Of a stretch of DNA of 64,000 nt, positions 29,359-38,994 are shown one piece after another. This stretch comes from Streptomyces sp. YIM 121038. GTDB taxonomy: Bacteria > Actinomycetota > Actinomycetes > Streptomycetales > Streptomycetaceae. Positions within the stretch are counted from its first letter, which is position 1. Each line of letters starts with the position of its first letter. The notes beneath the pieces were generated by a model, which had not been told where the DNA came from, did no database searches, and saw only the letters and a list, made by a program, of their open reading frames with translations. Position numbers and translations under genes: made by a program. The DNA is taken from positions 2,914,001 through 2,978,000 of the forward strand of contig NZ_CP030771.1 in assembly GCF_006088715.1 (NCBI RefSeq), written 5' to 3'.

Positions 29359-30492
29359 TCAGCGCTCCCACGCGAACACCAGGAGCGCCACGTCGTCCCG
29401 TACGCCGCCGGAGAACCGCACCAGATCCCGCCAGATCGCGTCCGTCAGGGCCGCCGGGTCGTCCCGCTCGGCCTCGAAGAGCGCGGGCAGCCGGGCCACC
29501 AGCGGATAGAAGGCCCCGGAGGCGTCCCTGGCCTCGGTCACGCCGTCCGTCACGGTCAGGAGCCAGTCGCCGGGCCGCAGCGCCACCACGGTCTCCTGGG
29601 GCGGCGCGACCCCGGCGATGCCGAGGCCGAGCGGAGGCCCCGGGGACACCTCCAGCTCGGTGACGGCGGTGCCGCGCAGCAGCAGGGGCGGCGGATGGCC
29701 GCAGGAGACCAGGCGCAGCGCGTCGGCGTCGGCCTCGGCCCCGAACTCCATGAGCAGGGCGGTGGCGAAGAGTTCGCCGGGCTCGCCGCGCCGCGCGTCC
29801 CCGGTGTCCGCGACGGCCTCGGCGTCGGTGACCAGGCGCCGGTCCAGGCGGGCGGCGACGCCCTCCAGGCCGGGCTCGTCCAGGGCCGCCTCCCGGAAGG
29901 CGCCGATCAGCGCGGCCACGGTCCCGACGGCCGCGAGGCCGTGCCCCTGGACGTCGCCGACCATGGCCCGCACGCCGCGAGGGCCCCGGCGGACGTCGAA
30001 GAGGTCGCCGCCGACCAGGGTGCCGTGCTGCGCCGCCCGGTACAGGCCCGCGCAGCGCACCGGGCCCACCCGCTCCGGCAGCGGCGGAAGCACCGCGAAC
30101 TGCGCGGCCTCCGCGACCGTGCGGACGGTGATGAGCTGGGCGTCCCTACGGCTGCGGACGGCGGCGAAGACCACGCTGAGCACGGCCACGAAGGCCACGG
30201 TCGCGGTGTCGCTCTCGCCGGGGTGGCCGAGGTCGTAGCGCGGGAGGTTGAGCATCAGGAGCACGAGGCCGCCGAGGAGCGCCGTGGCGGCGGGCCCGTA
30301 GGCGAGGGCGGCGAGCGGCGGGACGGCCGCGAGCAGGAAGCTCAGGTCGAGGGTCTTGGGCGTGAGGACCTGGATGACCACGGTCAGGACCAGGAGCACG
30401 GGCGCGGGCCAGCGCATCCAGGGCGGGGTGGGCAGGCGGCCCGGCAGGTCGGGGTCGCGCGCGCTCCGCCGCCCTACCGCGGGCCTGGGCAT
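29359..30492 (-). CDS. membrane-bound PP2C/SpoIIE-type serine/threonine phosphatase
   Basis: 377 residues. Four or five hydrophobic helices occupy about residues 28-110; the phosphatase domain (about 130-375) has the metal motifs LVGGDLFDV and VGDVQGHGLAAV and a C-terminal GDWLLTVTDGVTEARD. RsbU-like proteins dephosphorylate anti-sigma-factor antagonists, linking an envelope signal to sigma control. No sigma or anti-sigma gene is adjacent, so the partner is elsewhere. Confidence 0.9.
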   Translation of the reverse strand: MPRPAVGRRSARDPDLPGRLPTPPWMRWPAPVLLVLTVVIQVLTPKTLDLSFLLAAVPPLAALAYGPAATALLGGLVLLMLNLPRYDLGHPGESDTATVAFVAVLSVVFAAVRSRRDAQLITVRTVAEAAQFAVLPPLPERVGPVRCAGLYRAAQHGTLVGGDLFDVRRGPRGVRAMVGDVQGHGLAAVGTVAALIGAFREAALDEPGLEGVAARLDRRLVTDAEAVADTGDARRGEPGELFATALLMEFGAEADADALRLVSCGHPPPLLLRGTAVTELEVSPGPPLGLGIAGVAPPQETVVALRPGDWLLTVTDGVTEARDASGAFYPLVARLPALFEAERDDPAALTDAIWRDLVRFSGGVRDDVALLVFAWER

Positions 30493-30644
30493 GCGGGCTC
30501 CTTCCCGGCGACGGGGGTCGTCCTCACGCTCCTACGAGCGCGGGGCGTCCGCACGCCGGGCCGGTCAGGTCGGGTGTCGCACCGTCCCCGCGCGGCCGCC
30601 CGGGGACGGCTCCACGGCCGTACGGGCAGCCGGGTCCTGGCAGG

Positions 30645-31133
30645 TCACAGCACGCGGCCCATCAGCACGTCGTCCACGTACTGCCCGTCCAGGAGGAACT
30701 CCCCGGGCAGGACGCCCTCGGTCACGAAGCCCTCGGACTCGTACAGCGCCCGGGCGGGCGCGTTGTGGCCGAGCACCCGCAGGGTGAGGCGGCGCGCGCC
30801 CTGGCGGCGGGCCTCCGCCACGACCGCCCTGATCAGCTCCCGGCCCACGCCCTTGCCGCGCACCTGCTCGGCGACGACGAAGCCGAGGATCTGGCGTACG
30901 TGCGCGTTGACGGCGAGCGGGGTGGGGAAGCCGAGCCGGATGTAGCCGACGACCTGGCCGTCCACCTCGGCGACCAGGTGGTCGCGGGGGCCGAAGCGGT
31001 CGGAGAAGAACGGCTCGTGCGGGGGTGCGGGGCGGGGCTGCACGGAGTGCACGGTGGACCAGTTCTCGCGGTCCAGGCGGGCCAGCACGTCGTCGTCGCC
31101 CACGCGGGCCGCGCGTATGTACGTCTGCTGCAT
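30645..31133 (-). CDS. GNAT-family N-acetyltransferase
   Basis: 162 residues from the ATG at 31133 (a GTG at 31142 would add three residues). Acetyl-CoA-binding motif A is GFVVAEQVRGKGVGRELI, followed by LRVLGHNAPARALYESEGF. The substrate is unknown; the layout resembles RimI/PAT-type acyltransferases. Divergent from the epimerase gene, with about 60 bases between starts. Confidence 0.88.
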   Translation of the reverse strand: MQQTYIRAARVGDDDVLARLDRENWSTVHSVQPRPAPPHEPFFSDRFGPRDHLVAEVDGQVVGYIRLGFPTPLAVNAHVRQILGFVVAEQVRGKGVGRELIRAVVAEARRQGARRLTLRVLGHNAPARALYESEGFVTEGVLPGEFLLDGQYVDDVLMGRVL

Positions 31134-31195
31134 GAGCAGCACTGTACGGCGCGAGTACGACGCCCCACCCGCCCTTTTCGCGGCAGGATGGGCCC

Positions 31196-32131
31196 ATGGA
31201 GCCTACGCGTCCGCAGCCTTCGGACCCTTCGGAACAGCCCGCCCGTGTCGCCGTCGCCGGCGCCTCCGGACTCATCGGATCGGCCCTCACGCGCTCCCTC
31301 GCGGCCGACGGACACGAGGTGGTGCGGCTCGTCCGGCGCGCCCCGCGCACGGCGGACGAGGTGCGCTGGGACCCCGCGGCGGGCCGCGTGGACACGGCGG
31401 GGCTCGCGGGCTGTACCGCCGTGGTCAATCTGGCGGGTGCCGGGATCGGCGACCGGCGCTGGAGCGACGCGTACAAGCGGGAGATGTACGACAGCAGGGT
31501 GCTCGGCACGAAGGCGCTGGCCACCGCCGCGGCCTCGCTGGACGAGCCGCCCCGGGTGTTCGTGAACGGCAGTGCGATCGGCTACTACGGGGACACCGGT
31601 GACCGCGCGGTCGACGAGAGCGCCCCTGCGGGCGAGGGCTTCCTGCCGTCGATGTGCGTGGACTGGGAGGCGGCGGCCCGGCCCGCCCAGGACGCGGGCA
31701 TCCGCACGGCCTTCGCGCGCAGCGGCCTGGTGGTGGCGCGCTCGGGCGGCGCGTGGGGGCGGATGTTCCCGCTGTTCAAGGCCGGCCTGGGCGGACGGCT
31801 CGGGAACGGACGGCAGTACTGGAGCTTCATCGCGCTGCGCGACGAGGTGGCCGCCCTGCGGCATCTGCTGGCCCGCGACGAGCTGTCCGGCCCCTTCAAC
31901 CTGACCGCGCCGACGCCCGTGACCAACCGCGAGGTGACGGCCGCGATGGGCCGGGTGCTGCACCGGCCGACGCTGTTCCCGGCCCCCGCGCCGGCCCTGC
32001 GCGTGGTGCTCGGGGAGATGGCCGGGGACGTCCTCGGCAGCCAGCGGGTGCTTCCCGCGCGGCTCTTGGAGTCCGGGTTCGCCTTCGCGCACCCGACGGT
32101 CGACGAGGCGGTGCGGGCGGCGCTGAAGTAG
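31196..32131 (+). CDS. TIGR01777-family NAD(P)-dependent epimerase-like protein
   Basis: 311 residues. Atypical-SDR Rossmann start AVAGASGLIGSALTRSLAADGHEV at about residue 18 and the family marker NGSAIGYYGDTGD near 125, then PTPVTNREVTAAMGRVLHRP. The C-terminal DUF1731 tail (GDVLGSQRVLPARLLESGF) is present, so the protein is complete. Homologues include YfcH and cell-division-associated SulA-like proteins; the physiological substrate is unknown. Confidence 0.9.
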   Translation: MEPTRPQPSDPSEQPARVAVAGASGLIGSALTRSLAADGHEVVRLVRRAPRTADEVRWDPAAGRVDTAGLAGCTAVVNLAGAGIGDRRWSDAYKREMYDSRVLGTKALATAAASLDEPPRVFVNGSAIGYYGDTGDRAVDESAPAGEGFLPSMCVDWEAAARPAQDAGIRTAFARSGLVVARSGGAWGRMFPLFKAGLGGRLGNGRQYWSFIALRDEVAALRHLLARDELSGPFNLTAPTPVTNREVTAAMGRVLHRPTLFPAPAPALRVVLGEMAGDVLGSQRVLPARLLESGFAFAHPTVDEAVRAALK

Positions 32132-32150
32132 CCGCGGGCCCGGGTCCCCC

Positions 32151-32199
32151 AGGGGCGCGGGGAGCTGCGCGCCCGGCCCCCGCGCACCGCACCCGACGA
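32151..32199. repeat. streptomycete intergenic repeat, copy 1
   Basis: The segment beginning AGGGGCGCGGGGAGCTGCGC aligns over about 50 bases with 33869-33918 with few differences. The same motif recurs from memory in intergenic gaps of many Streptomyces genomes, usually downstream of genes. It lies 20 bases after the epimerase stop; the following 230 bases to the FAD gene hold no other gene. Confidence 0.65.
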
Positions 32200-32428
32200 A
32201 CCACGGGCAAGGGGTGCCACGGGGTCGGCCCCGGCGTTCACGGCGCTCCCGCGTGCCCACGCGCCATCGTTTCGCCGTGCGCGTGCGACCGCCGTGCGAC
32301 CATGCCCGGTCCATGCGCGACTGCCGCCGCCCCGGGGGGCTTCTACCCTCAAGCGGAACTCGGGGATTCCGCCGCCCTGTGACGGGCATAAGCGTCCCCA
32401 GCAGCCGCGCAACCTCCGGGAGGAGCAC

Positions 32429-33853
32429 GTGCCAGAGCCTGCGCACCATGCGGATGTCGTCATCGTGGGAGCCGGGGTCTCGGGACTGTCGGCCGCACAC
32501 CAGCTGAACAGGGCCGGAGTAACGACCGTCATCCTGGAGGCCGCCCCTTACGTCGGGGGCCGCATGTCGACCGAGAAAGTGGACGGCTTCCGGCTCGACA
32601 AGATCGGGCAGCTGCTCAGCACGTCGTATCCGGAACTACGTCACACGCCGGGTCTCGACGCGCTCGCCCTGCGCCCGTTCGCACCCGGCCTGCTCGTCCA
32701 CAGTGAGGGACAGCACCACCGTGCGGCGGAGTTCATCGGCGGCCAGGGCCCCCGGCGCACAAGGGGCGCACTCCATGCGGCACGCGCCCTGGCGAGCGCC
32801 CCCCTGGTCCCGCGCCCGGCCCGCGCGGGTGCCAGGGCGCCACTGCGGACGCCGGACGGGGCCCCGTCCGGCCGTGCGCCGCGGCCCTCACGACCGGCCG
32901 CGCGCAGCACCCCGCTGGGGAGCGCGCTCGACCAGGCCCGGCTCGGTGCCGCGCTGGCCCGGCTCGCCGCCACGCCGGTGCGGCGGCTGCTCGCGCGCCC
33001 CGAACTCCCGGCCGCGCGGGCCCTGTCCGCGCACGGCCTGCCCGCCCGCACCGTCGAGGGCTTCCTGCGCCCGCTGCTGTCCGCGCTGCTCTGCGACCCC
33101 GACCTGACGACGTCCAGCCGGTGCGCCGACCTCGCCCTGCACGCGTTCGCGCGCGGCCGTCTGTGTCTGCCCGAGGGCGGCGCCGACGCCCTGCCCGAGC
33201 TGCTCGCGGCCGCGCTGCCGCCGGGGACGGTGCGCACCGGCGTCCGCGTCACCGCGGTGGCCGCCAACCGCGTCACGACCGCCGAGCACGGCGAGCTGAC
33301 CTGCCGGGGCGTCCTCCTGGCCACCGACGCGCGCGCCGCCGCCGAGCTGCTTCCCGGTCTTCGCGTGCCGTCCTTCCACGCGATGACCGTCGTGCACCAC
33401 GCGGCCCCCGAGCCGCCGCTCGCCGAGCCCGCGCTGCTCCTGGACGCCGACCGGCGCGGCCCGGTCGCGCACACGGCCGTCGTCAGCCACGTCGACCCCA
33501 CGCGCGCGCCCGCGGGCCGCTTCCTCGTCTCGTCGACGGTCCTCGGGCCGCCGCCGGACGACCTCGACCGCACCGTGCTCGCCCACCTCGCCGAGCTGTA
33601 CGGCACGCCGACGGACCGGTGGGAGCTGCTCGCCGCGCATCACACCCGCGAGGCGGTGCCCGCGATGCCGCCGCCGCACGACCTGCGCCGTCCGGTGCGG
33701 CTCCTGTCGGGTCTGTACGTGTGCGGCGACCACCGCGACACGAGCACGGTGCAGGGCGCCCTGCACTCGGGCCGCCGCGCGGCCCACGCGGTCCTGTCCG
33801 ACCTGGGTATCACCCCCACGCACACCAAGGACCAGCTCCCGACCGCCGCGTAG
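32429..33853 (+). CDS. FAD-dependent amine-oxidase-like oxidoreductase
   Basis: 474 residues from a GTG at 32429 preceded by GGGAGGAG. The N-terminal dinucleotide motif is DVVIVGAGVSGLSAAHQL followed by the GGRM-containing loop (VGGRMSTEKVDGF), typical of protoporphyrinogen-oxidase/phytoene-desaturase-like flavoproteins. The C-terminus ends with LYVCGDHRDTSTVQGALHSGRRAA, the second FAD contact. An Ala/Arg/Pro-rich stretch (about 110-150) looks like a loose insertion. The substrate is not evident. Confidence 0.9.
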   Translation: MPEPAHHADVVIVGAGVSGLSAAHQLNRAGVTTVILEAAPYVGGRMSTEKVDGFRLDKIGQLLSTSYPELRHTPGLDALALRPFAPGLLVHSEGQHHRAAEFIGGQGPRRTRGALHAARALASAPLVPRPARAGARAPLRTPDGAPSGRAPRPSRPAARSTPLGSALDQARLGAALARLAATPVRRLLARPELPAARALSAHGLPARTVEGFLRPLLSALLCDPDLTTSSRCADLALHAFARGRLCLPEGGADALPELLAAALPPGTVRTGVRVTAVAANRVTTAEHGELTCRGVLLATDARAAAELLPGLRVPSFHAMTVVHHAAPEPPLAEPALLLDADRRGPVAHTAVVSHVDPTRAPAGRFLVSSTVLGPPPDDLDRTVLAHLAELYGTPTDRWELLAAHHTREAVPAMPPPHDLRRPVRLLSGLYVCGDHRDTSTVQGALHSGRRAAHAVLSDLGITPTHTKDQLPTAA

Positions 33854-33868
33854 GGGGCAGCGCCCCGA

Positions 33869-33918
33869 AGGGGCGCGGGGAACGGCGCGACCAGCCCCCA
33901 CGAACCCGCACCCGGCGA
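33869..33918. repeat. streptomycete intergenic repeat, copy 2
   Basis: Aligns with 32151-32199 (shared core AGGGGCGCGGGGA and GCGCG-CC-GCCCCC). It starts 15 bases after the oxidoreductase stop, in the same position relative to its gene as copy 1. Confidence 0.65.
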
Positions 33919-33941
33919 CGAGACAAGGGGGAAAGGGGAAG

Positions 33942-33967
33942 GGGGGCGCCCCGCCGGAGGCGCCCCC
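33942..33967. terminator. terminator between convergent genes
   Basis: A 9-bp all-G/C stem (33942-33950 with 33959-33967) lies between the oxidoreductase stop at 33853 and the regulator stop at 33972. Confidence 0.65.
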
Positions 33968-33971
33968 GTGG

Positions 33972-35417
33972 TCAGCCGAGCGCCGCGATCTTGTCGCGGT
34001 ACCCGCGCACGGGCGCCGCGTCCCGGTACGGCTCCAGGCGGCGCTCGAAGTCGCGCACGTACTCCACCGCCCGCACCGAGCGCATCTCGCCCGCCGCCTG
34101 GGCCGCCTCCGCGCCCAGCTGGCAGGCCTGCTCCAGCTCGCCGAGGCCGAGGCGCGAGGTGGCGAGGACGACCCGGCAGAAGAGCCGGGAGCGGGCGTAG
34201 CCGGGGGCCCGCAGCTGGAGGGAGCGCTCGGCGTGCTGGGCGGCCGCGCGGTACTGCTGGAGGTCGCGGTTGCAGTGCGCGAACTCGTCGGCGAGCTGGG
34301 CCTCGTCGAAGAAGCGCGCCCAGTACGGGACCTCGTCACCGGGCCGGGCGGCTTCCAGGGCGCGCTCGGCGCGCACCATGGAGGCCGTGCACGCCCTCAC
34401 CTCGCCGAGTACGCCGTGGCCGCGCGCCTCCACGGCGTGCAGCAGGGCCTGCACCACCGGCGGCGCGGAGGAGCCCACGCCCTGCTGGGCGACCCGGGCC
34501 AGCTGCACGGCCTCGCGGCCGTGGCCCAGATAGACGGCCTGGCGGCTCATCGTGATCAGGACGTAGGAGCCGTACGCGCGATCGCCCGCCGCCTGGGACA
34601 GGCGCAGGGCCTGCACGAAGTACCGCTGGGCGAGGCCGTGCGCCGCGATGTCGTACGACGTCCAGCCCGCGAGCCGGGTGAGGTCGGCGGCGGCCGCGAA
34701 CAGGCGGCGCCCGGCCTGTTCGTTGTAGGTGCCGCGGAGCATCGGCTCGGCCTCGTGCTCCAGATAGCGCACGAGGGCCTGGCGGGCGTGGCCGCCGCCG
34801 TAGGCGTGGTCGAGCGCGCGGAACAGCTCGCCGACGGAGCGCAGCGCCGCGATGTCGCCGCCGGACACGCGGTGCCCGGGGCCGCGGTCGGTGTCGCGGC
34901 GCTGGCGCGGCACCCCGGGGCGGCCCTGCGGGGGCACCCGCGGCGGCTGCGGCGGCTCCCCGCCGCGGGCGACGCGCTCGTCGGCGCGGCCGATGAGCCA
35001 GTCCCGGCTCGGCACCACGAGCCCGGCCGGGGTGAAGGCGATCTTGCGCAGTTCGGCGTGGCTGCCGGAGTCCTTGCGCCACAGGCCGCCGACGATGTCG
35101 ATGGCCTCCTCGGGCGTCGCCGCGAACTCGAGCCCCGCGTAGACGGGCGCGCAGGCGTCGAGCCCGAGGTCCTGCGCGGACAGCCGGCGGCCGAGGCGGC
35201 GGGTGAAGACCTCGGCGATCAGCGCGGGCGTCGTACCGCGCGGCTGCTGGCCACGGAGCCAGCGTGTCACCGATGTTTTGTCGTACCTGAGGTCGAGCCC
35301 GTGTTCGAGCCCTAGCTGATCGACGCGACGGGCCAGGCCCGCATTGGAGAATCCAGCTTCCGCGATGAGCGCGGCGAGCTGGCGGTTGGGGGTGCGCTGC
35401 GGGGGTCGTTCCGTCAT
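33972..35417 (-). CDS. NsdA-like transcriptional regulator (DNA-binding plus TPR-like)
   Basis: 481 residues from the ATG at 35417 ([13 protein letters not shown]). The N-terminal region (about 10-75) has the order [22 protein letters not shown] and [15 protein letters not shown], as in NsdA and its streptomycete paralogues, which affect sporulation and antibiotic production. The rest is alpha-helical repeats resembling TPRs (about 200-480). A Pro/Arg/Gly linker near 185-210 separates them. Divergent from lipB; whether it regulates lipB is unknown. Confidence 0.8.
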   Translation of the reverse strand: MTERPPQRTPNRQLAALIAEAGFSNAGLARRVDQLGLEHGLDLRYDKTSVTRWLRGQQPRGTTPALIAEVFTRRLGRRLSAQDLGLDACAPVYAGLEFAATPEEAIDIVGGLWRKDSGSHAELRKIAFTPAGLVVPSRDWLIGRADERVARGGEPPQPPRVPPQGRPGVPRQRRDTDRGPGHRVSGGDIAALRSVGELFRALDHAYGGGHARQALVRYLEHEAEPMLRGTYNEQAGRRLFAAAADLTRLAGWTSYDIAAHGLAQRYFVQALRLSQAAGDRAYGSYVLITMSRQAVYLGHGREAVQLARVAQQGVGSSAPPVVQALLHAVEARGHGVLGEVRACTASMVRAERALEAARPGDEVPYWARFFDEAQLADEFAHCNRDLQQYRAAAQHAERSLQLRAPGYARSRLFCRVVLATSRLGLGELEQACQLGAEAAQAAGEMRSVRAVEYVRDFERRLEPYRDAAPVRGYRDKIAALG

Positions 35418-35602
35418 CAGCTGTGCGGTCTCCTGCCCTTTGGGCCTGCCTTGAGCAGCCCATTTGGCCTCGTGAACGGCGTGAATGTAACGGCCTGCAC
35501 CGCCCCCATCGCGACCTTCAAGCCGCATTCATCCGATCGTGTGAGGATTGACCGGAGGGCTGACGGGAGAACGCCAGTCGTACAGTGGCTGGGGCGCGAT
35601 CC

Positions 35603-35657
35603 GTGCACGGTGAAGGTTTCCGTGTGCGGTGAGGTTTCGGTGCACGGTGAGGTTAGG
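35603..35657 (+). repeat. three tandem 18-19-bp repeats in the lipB leader
   Basis: Imperfect direct copies of GTGCACGGTGAGGTTTC occupy 35603-35621, 35622-35639 and 35640-35657, ending 12 bases before the lipB start and running into its ribosome-binding site (TTAGGGAGG). Each copy can present a GGTGAGG purine run. They do not code for a plausible peptide. Confidence 0.7.
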
Positions 35658-35669
35658 GAGGCACGCGCC

Positions 35670-36530
35670 GTGGGCGAGTTGCGATTCATCCGGCTGGGCT
35701 TCGGCCCGGACTACGTCGAGTACCAGGAGGCCTGGGACGAGCAGCGCCGCGTGCACGCGGCCCGGTTCGCGGACGAGGGCCCCGACACCTGCCTGCTGCT
35801 CGAGCACTCGCCGGTGTACACGGCGGGCCGCCGCACGGCCGACAACGAGCGCCCGCTGGACGGCACGCCCGTGGTGGACGTGGACCGCGGCGGCAAGATC
35901 ACCTGGCACGGCCCGGGGCAGCTCGTCGGCTATCCGATCCAGAAACTGCCCCGTCCGGTGGACGTCGTAGCACATGTACGGCGTCTGGAAGAGGCACTTA
36001 TCCGAACGTGTGCCGACTTCGGTGTGGTCACCACGCGGGTCGAGGGCCGCAGCGGTGTGTGGGTGCTCGGCGACCCGGTGGAGCGGCGCCCGGCCCTCGG
36101 CGGGCTCGACCTGGACTTCGACCCGCGCCTGACGGACGACGAGTTCGACCCCCGTCTCAACGGCCCGGAGTACGCGCCCTCCAACGCGGGCCAGCGCCGC
36201 GAGGACCGCAAGGTCGCCGCGATCGGCATCCGCGTCGCCAAGGGCGTCACGATGCACGGCTTCGCGCTGAACGTGAACCCGGACAACACCTGGTTCGACA
36301 GGATCGTCCCGTGCGGCATCCGCGACGCGGGCGTGACGTCGATCGCCAACGAGCTGGGGCGCGACGTCACGATCGCCGACGTCCTGCCGGTGGTCGAGAG
36401 GCACCTCAAGGACATCCTGGAGAACGCGGACCTGAAGCCGCGGGTCATCGAGCAGCAGCCCGCGGAGGCCTCCGGGCACGCCGCCGCGGCACCGGCCGCC
36501 GAGCGGGTCCCCGAGACCGCCGCCTCCTAG
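35670..36530 (+). CDS. lipB: lipoyl(octanoyl) transferase
   Basis: 286 residues from the GTG at 35670, with GGGAGG upstream. It moves octanoate from acyl-carrier protein to lipoyl domains. Family motifs: [30 protein letters not shown] and, at the active site, [10 protein letters not shown] (Lys) and FDRIVPCGI (Cys). A streptomycete insertion (about residues 140-180, acidic) and an Ala/Pro-rich C-terminal tail of 30 residues make it longer than the E. coli enzyme. lipA follows 138 bases later on the same strand. Confidence 0.95.
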   Translation: MGELRFIRLGFGPDYVEYQEAWDEQRRVHAARFADEGPDTCLLLEHSPVYTAGRRTADNERPLDGTPVVDVDRGGKITWHGPGQLVGYPIQKLPRPVDVVAHVRRLEEALIRTCADFGVVTTRVEGRSGVWVLGDPVERRPALGGLDLDFDPRLTDDEFDPRLNGPEYAPSNAGQRREDRKVAAIGIRVAKGVTMHGFALNVNPDNTWFDRIVPCGIRDAGVTSIANELGRDVTIADVLPVVERHLKDILENADLKPRVIEQQPAEASGHAAAAPAAERVPETAAS

Positions 36531-36668
36531 CCGCCGCACGGCCGGGGGGCGCGTTCGGGAATGCACCCCCTTGGCCAGAGGTTGGCCGGGAGTAAGCCCC
36601 ATGAGACAACGGGCGTACCCTGGGGTGCGCCGATGAATCGAAGTTACGCCAGCTAGCAGGGAGCCGAT

Positions 36669-37634
36669 GTGTCCGCAGTCGCACCCGACGGACGCAAGAT
36701 GCTGCGCCTGGAGGTCCGGAACGCCCAGACCCCCATCGAGCGCAAGCCCGAGTGGATCAAGACCCGGGCGAAAATGGGCCCCGAGTACAACGCCCTCCAG
36801 AAGCTCGTGAAGAGCGAGGGCCTGCACACGGTCTGCCAGGAAGCGGGCTGTCCCAACATCTACGAGTGCTGGGAGGACCGCGAGGCGACGTTCCTCATCG
36901 GCGGTGACCAGTGCACGCGGCGCTGTGACTTCTGCCAGATCGACACCGGCAAGCCGCAGGCCCTCGACCGCGACGAGCCCCGCCGCGTCGGCGAGTCCGT
37001 CGTCACGATGGACCTGAACTACGCCACGATCACCGGCGTCGCCCGCGACGACCTGGAGGACGGCGGCGCCTGGCTGTACGCGGAGACGGTCCGCCAGATC
37101 CACGCGATGACGGCGGAGCGCGCCGAGGGCTACACCAAGGTCGAGCTGCTCATCCCCGACTTCAACGCCGACCCCGACCAGCTGGCCGAGGTCTTCTCGT
37201 CCCGCCCCGAGGTGCTCGGGCACAACGTCGAGACGGTGCCGCGGATCTTCAAGCGGATCCGCCCCGGCTTCCGCTACGAGCGCTCCCTCGAAGTGATCAC
37301 GAAGGCCCGCGAGGCCGGTCTGGTCACCAAGTCCAACCTGATCCTCGGCATGGGCGAGACCCGCGAAGAGGTCAGCGAGGCGCTGCGCGAGCTGCACGAG
37401 GCGGGCACCGAGCTCATCACCATCACCCAGTACCTGCGCCCCACGCCGCGCCACCACCCCGTCGAGCGCTGGGTGAAGCCGGCCGAGTTCGTGGAGCTGA
37501 AGCAGGAGGCCGAGGAGATCGGCTTCTCCGGCGTCATGTCGGGCCCGCTGGTCCGCTCCTCGTACCGCGCCGGGCGGCTCTACCAGATGGCGATCGAGCG
37601 CCGCGGCGCGTACGTGGCCTCGCAGGCGGTCTGA
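36669..37634 (+). CDS. lipA: lipoyl synthase
   Basis: 321 residues, GTG start after AGGGAGCC. A radical-SAM enzyme that inserts two sulfurs into octanoyl-lipoyl domains. Auxiliary cluster cysteines lie in [13 protein letters not shown] and the radical-SAM CxxxCxxC in CTRRCDFC; the C-terminal RSSY serine ligand is present (VRSSYRAG). It completes the lipoate pathway that activates the E2 encoded 15 kb upstream. Confidence 0.97.
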   Translation: MSAVAPDGRKMLRLEVRNAQTPIERKPEWIKTRAKMGPEYNALQKLVKSEGLHTVCQEAGCPNIYECWEDREATFLIGGDQCTRRCDFCQIDTGKPQALDRDEPRRVGESVVTMDLNYATITGVARDDLEDGGAWLYAETVRQIHAMTAERAEGYTKVELLIPDFNADPDQLAEVFSSRPEVLGHNVETVPRIFKRIRPGFRYERSLEVITKAREAGLVTKSNLILGMGETREEVSEALRELHEAGTELITITQYLRPTPRHHPVERWVKPAEFVELKQEAEEIGFSGVMSGPLVRSSYRAGRLYQMAIERRGAYVASQAV

Positions 37635-37646
37635 CGCACGAGCGGG

Positions 37647-37667
37647 GGCCCGGCGTACGGCCGGGCC
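37647..37667 (+). terminator. terminator after lipA
   Basis: An 8-bp stem GGCCCGGC/GCCGGGCC (37647-37654 with 37660-37667) with a GTACG loop starts 12 bases after the lipA stop. Confidence 0.6.
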
Positions 37668-37766
37668 TCGGGGCGCGCGTCCGTGGCGGAGCGTACGCAT
37701 CCGCATCGGGGCGAGCGCGTGTGAATCCGCGCACAAGCAGCTACCGCTCGGTAGTGGCCGAGTTCC

Positions 37767-37813
37767 CGCGGCCCATACGGTCTCCGCAGGTAGGGGCGAC
37801 CGTATGGGCCGCG
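37767..37813. other. 15-bp inverted repeat in the lipA-downstream gap
   Basis: A perfect 15-bp inverted repeat (37767-37781 with 37799-37813) with a 17-base loop, well beyond the lipA terminator and before the promoter of the next gene. It could be a second terminator, an operator-like site or part of a small RNA. The gap 37635-38038 (404 bases) holds no gene. Confidence 0.6.
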
Positions 37814-37852
37814 TCAGCGTTCGGGCCCTTCGCGTCAAGGCTTCATCGGTGT

Positions 37853-37881
37853 TTGACCGCTCGGTCACGCCCTGGTAACAC
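37853..37881 (+). promoter_or_regulatory. predicted housekeeping-type promoter
   Basis: TTGACC (37853-37858), a 17-base spacer and TAACAC (37876-37881) resemble a group 1 sigma promoter, oriented toward the small gene at 38039 and leaving a 5' leader of about 150 bases. Confidence 0.5.
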
Positions 37882-38038
37882 CAATCAGTGACGCTGGAAC
37901 TACCGCACGTAGGGCCTTGACCAGAGGCCTGGCGGCAGCCCCAGCCACTGGCCCCCACCGCACGACGCAGTGCCAGCGAGAGCCACTCGTAGCGTTCCCC
38001 CGTTCACCATCGCTTCTCGGATCTCGGAGGGCATCACC

Positions 38039-38242
38039 ATGCAGGCCGCGCCCGTACGCGCCACCGCCATTCCGTCCGTCACCGACGCGCTGCGCGCCGT
38101 CGAGTCCCTGCTCCTGCGCGGTGGCCAGCGCACCGCACGCCGCAATGCCTGGACCTCGGTGCTCGAGGACCGGCGCCGCGCGAAGGACCGGGTCGAGGCC
38201 CAGCGCGTACTGGAAGAGGCGGGACCAACCCGCACGTCGTAG
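38039..38242 (+). CDS. small conserved-looking protein, unknown function
   Basis: 67 residues from an ATG at 38039 with GGAGG 8 bases upstream. The sequence has a helical middle (TDALRAVESLLLRGGQRTARRNAW) rich in Arg and ends EAGPTRTS; no cysteine and no membrane segment. A long leader and a good ribosome-binding site argue that it is real. It lies 30 bases before the DUF4191 gene and may be co-transcribed. Confidence 0.75.
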   Translation: MQAAPVRATAIPSVTDALRAVESLLLRGGQRTARRNAWTSVLEDRRRAKDRVEAQRVLEEAGPTRTS

Positions 38243-38272
38243 TACCCCGCCGGGACACGTAGACTTCACCGC

Positions 38273-38977
38273 ATGGCGAGGAAGGAAACCACCGCGGCGG
38301 ACGCCGCGGCGAACCCGGGGCGACTCAAGCAGATCGCCCTCACGTACAAGATGACCCGACGGACCGACTCCAAGATCGGTCTCGTCATCGCAGCTGTGGG
38401 AATCGTCACCTTCGGTGTCTTCCTCGCGATCGGCCTCTGGATCGACCACCCCGTTTATCTCGGCATCCTGGGCTTCGTGCTCGCCTTCCTCGCGATGGCG
38501 ATCGTCTTCGGGCGCCGCGCCGAGCGGGCGGCCTTCGGCCAGATGGAAGGCCAGCCCGGCGCGGCGGCCGCGGTGCTCGACAAGATCGGCCGCGGCTGGA
38601 CGACGACCCCCGCGGTCGCGATGAACCGCAGCCAGGACGTGGTGCACCGGACCGTCGGCAAGGCGGGCATCGTCCTCGTCGCCGAGGGCAACCCGAACCG
38701 CGTGAAGCCGCTGCTGGCCGCCGAGAAGAAGAAGATGGCCCGCATCGTCGCGGACGTCCCCGTGCACGACGTCATCGTCGGCACGGGCGAGGGCCAGGTC
38801 GAGCTGAAGAAGCTGCGCACGACGCTCCTGAAGCTCCCCCGCGTCCTCCAGGGCCCCCAGGTGACGGCGACCAACGACCGTCTGAAGGCGATGGGGGACC
38901 TCATGAGCAACATGCCCCTGCCGAAGGGCCCGATGCCCAAGAACGTGCGCATGCCGCGTGGTCCGAAGGCGCGCTAG
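38273..38977 (+). CDS. DUF4191 membrane protein
   Basis: 234 residues. A basic N-terminus (about 1-40), two adjacent membrane helices (about 40-60 and 63-82, VIAAVGIVTFGVFLAIGLW then LGILGFVLAFLAMAIVFG) and a 150-residue cytoplasmic domain with KAGIVLVAEGNPNRVKPLL. This matches DUF4191, found beside lipA/lipB and glnA in actinobacteria. The function is unknown; the constant linkage to lipoate genes is notable. Confidence 0.88.
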   Translation: MARKETTAADAAANPGRLKQIALTYKMTRRTDSKIGLVIAAVGIVTFGVFLAIGLWIDHPVYLGILGFVLAFLAMAIVFGRRAERAAFGQMEGQPGAAAAVLDKIGRGWTTTPAVAMNRSQDVVHRTVGKAGIVLVAEGNPNRVKPLLAAEKKKMARIVADVPVHDVIVGTGEGQVELKKLRTTLLKLPRVLQGPQVTATNDRLKAMGDLMSNMPLPKGPMPKNVRMPRGPKAR

Positions 38978-38994
38978 CGCGACGTACGCGTGAA

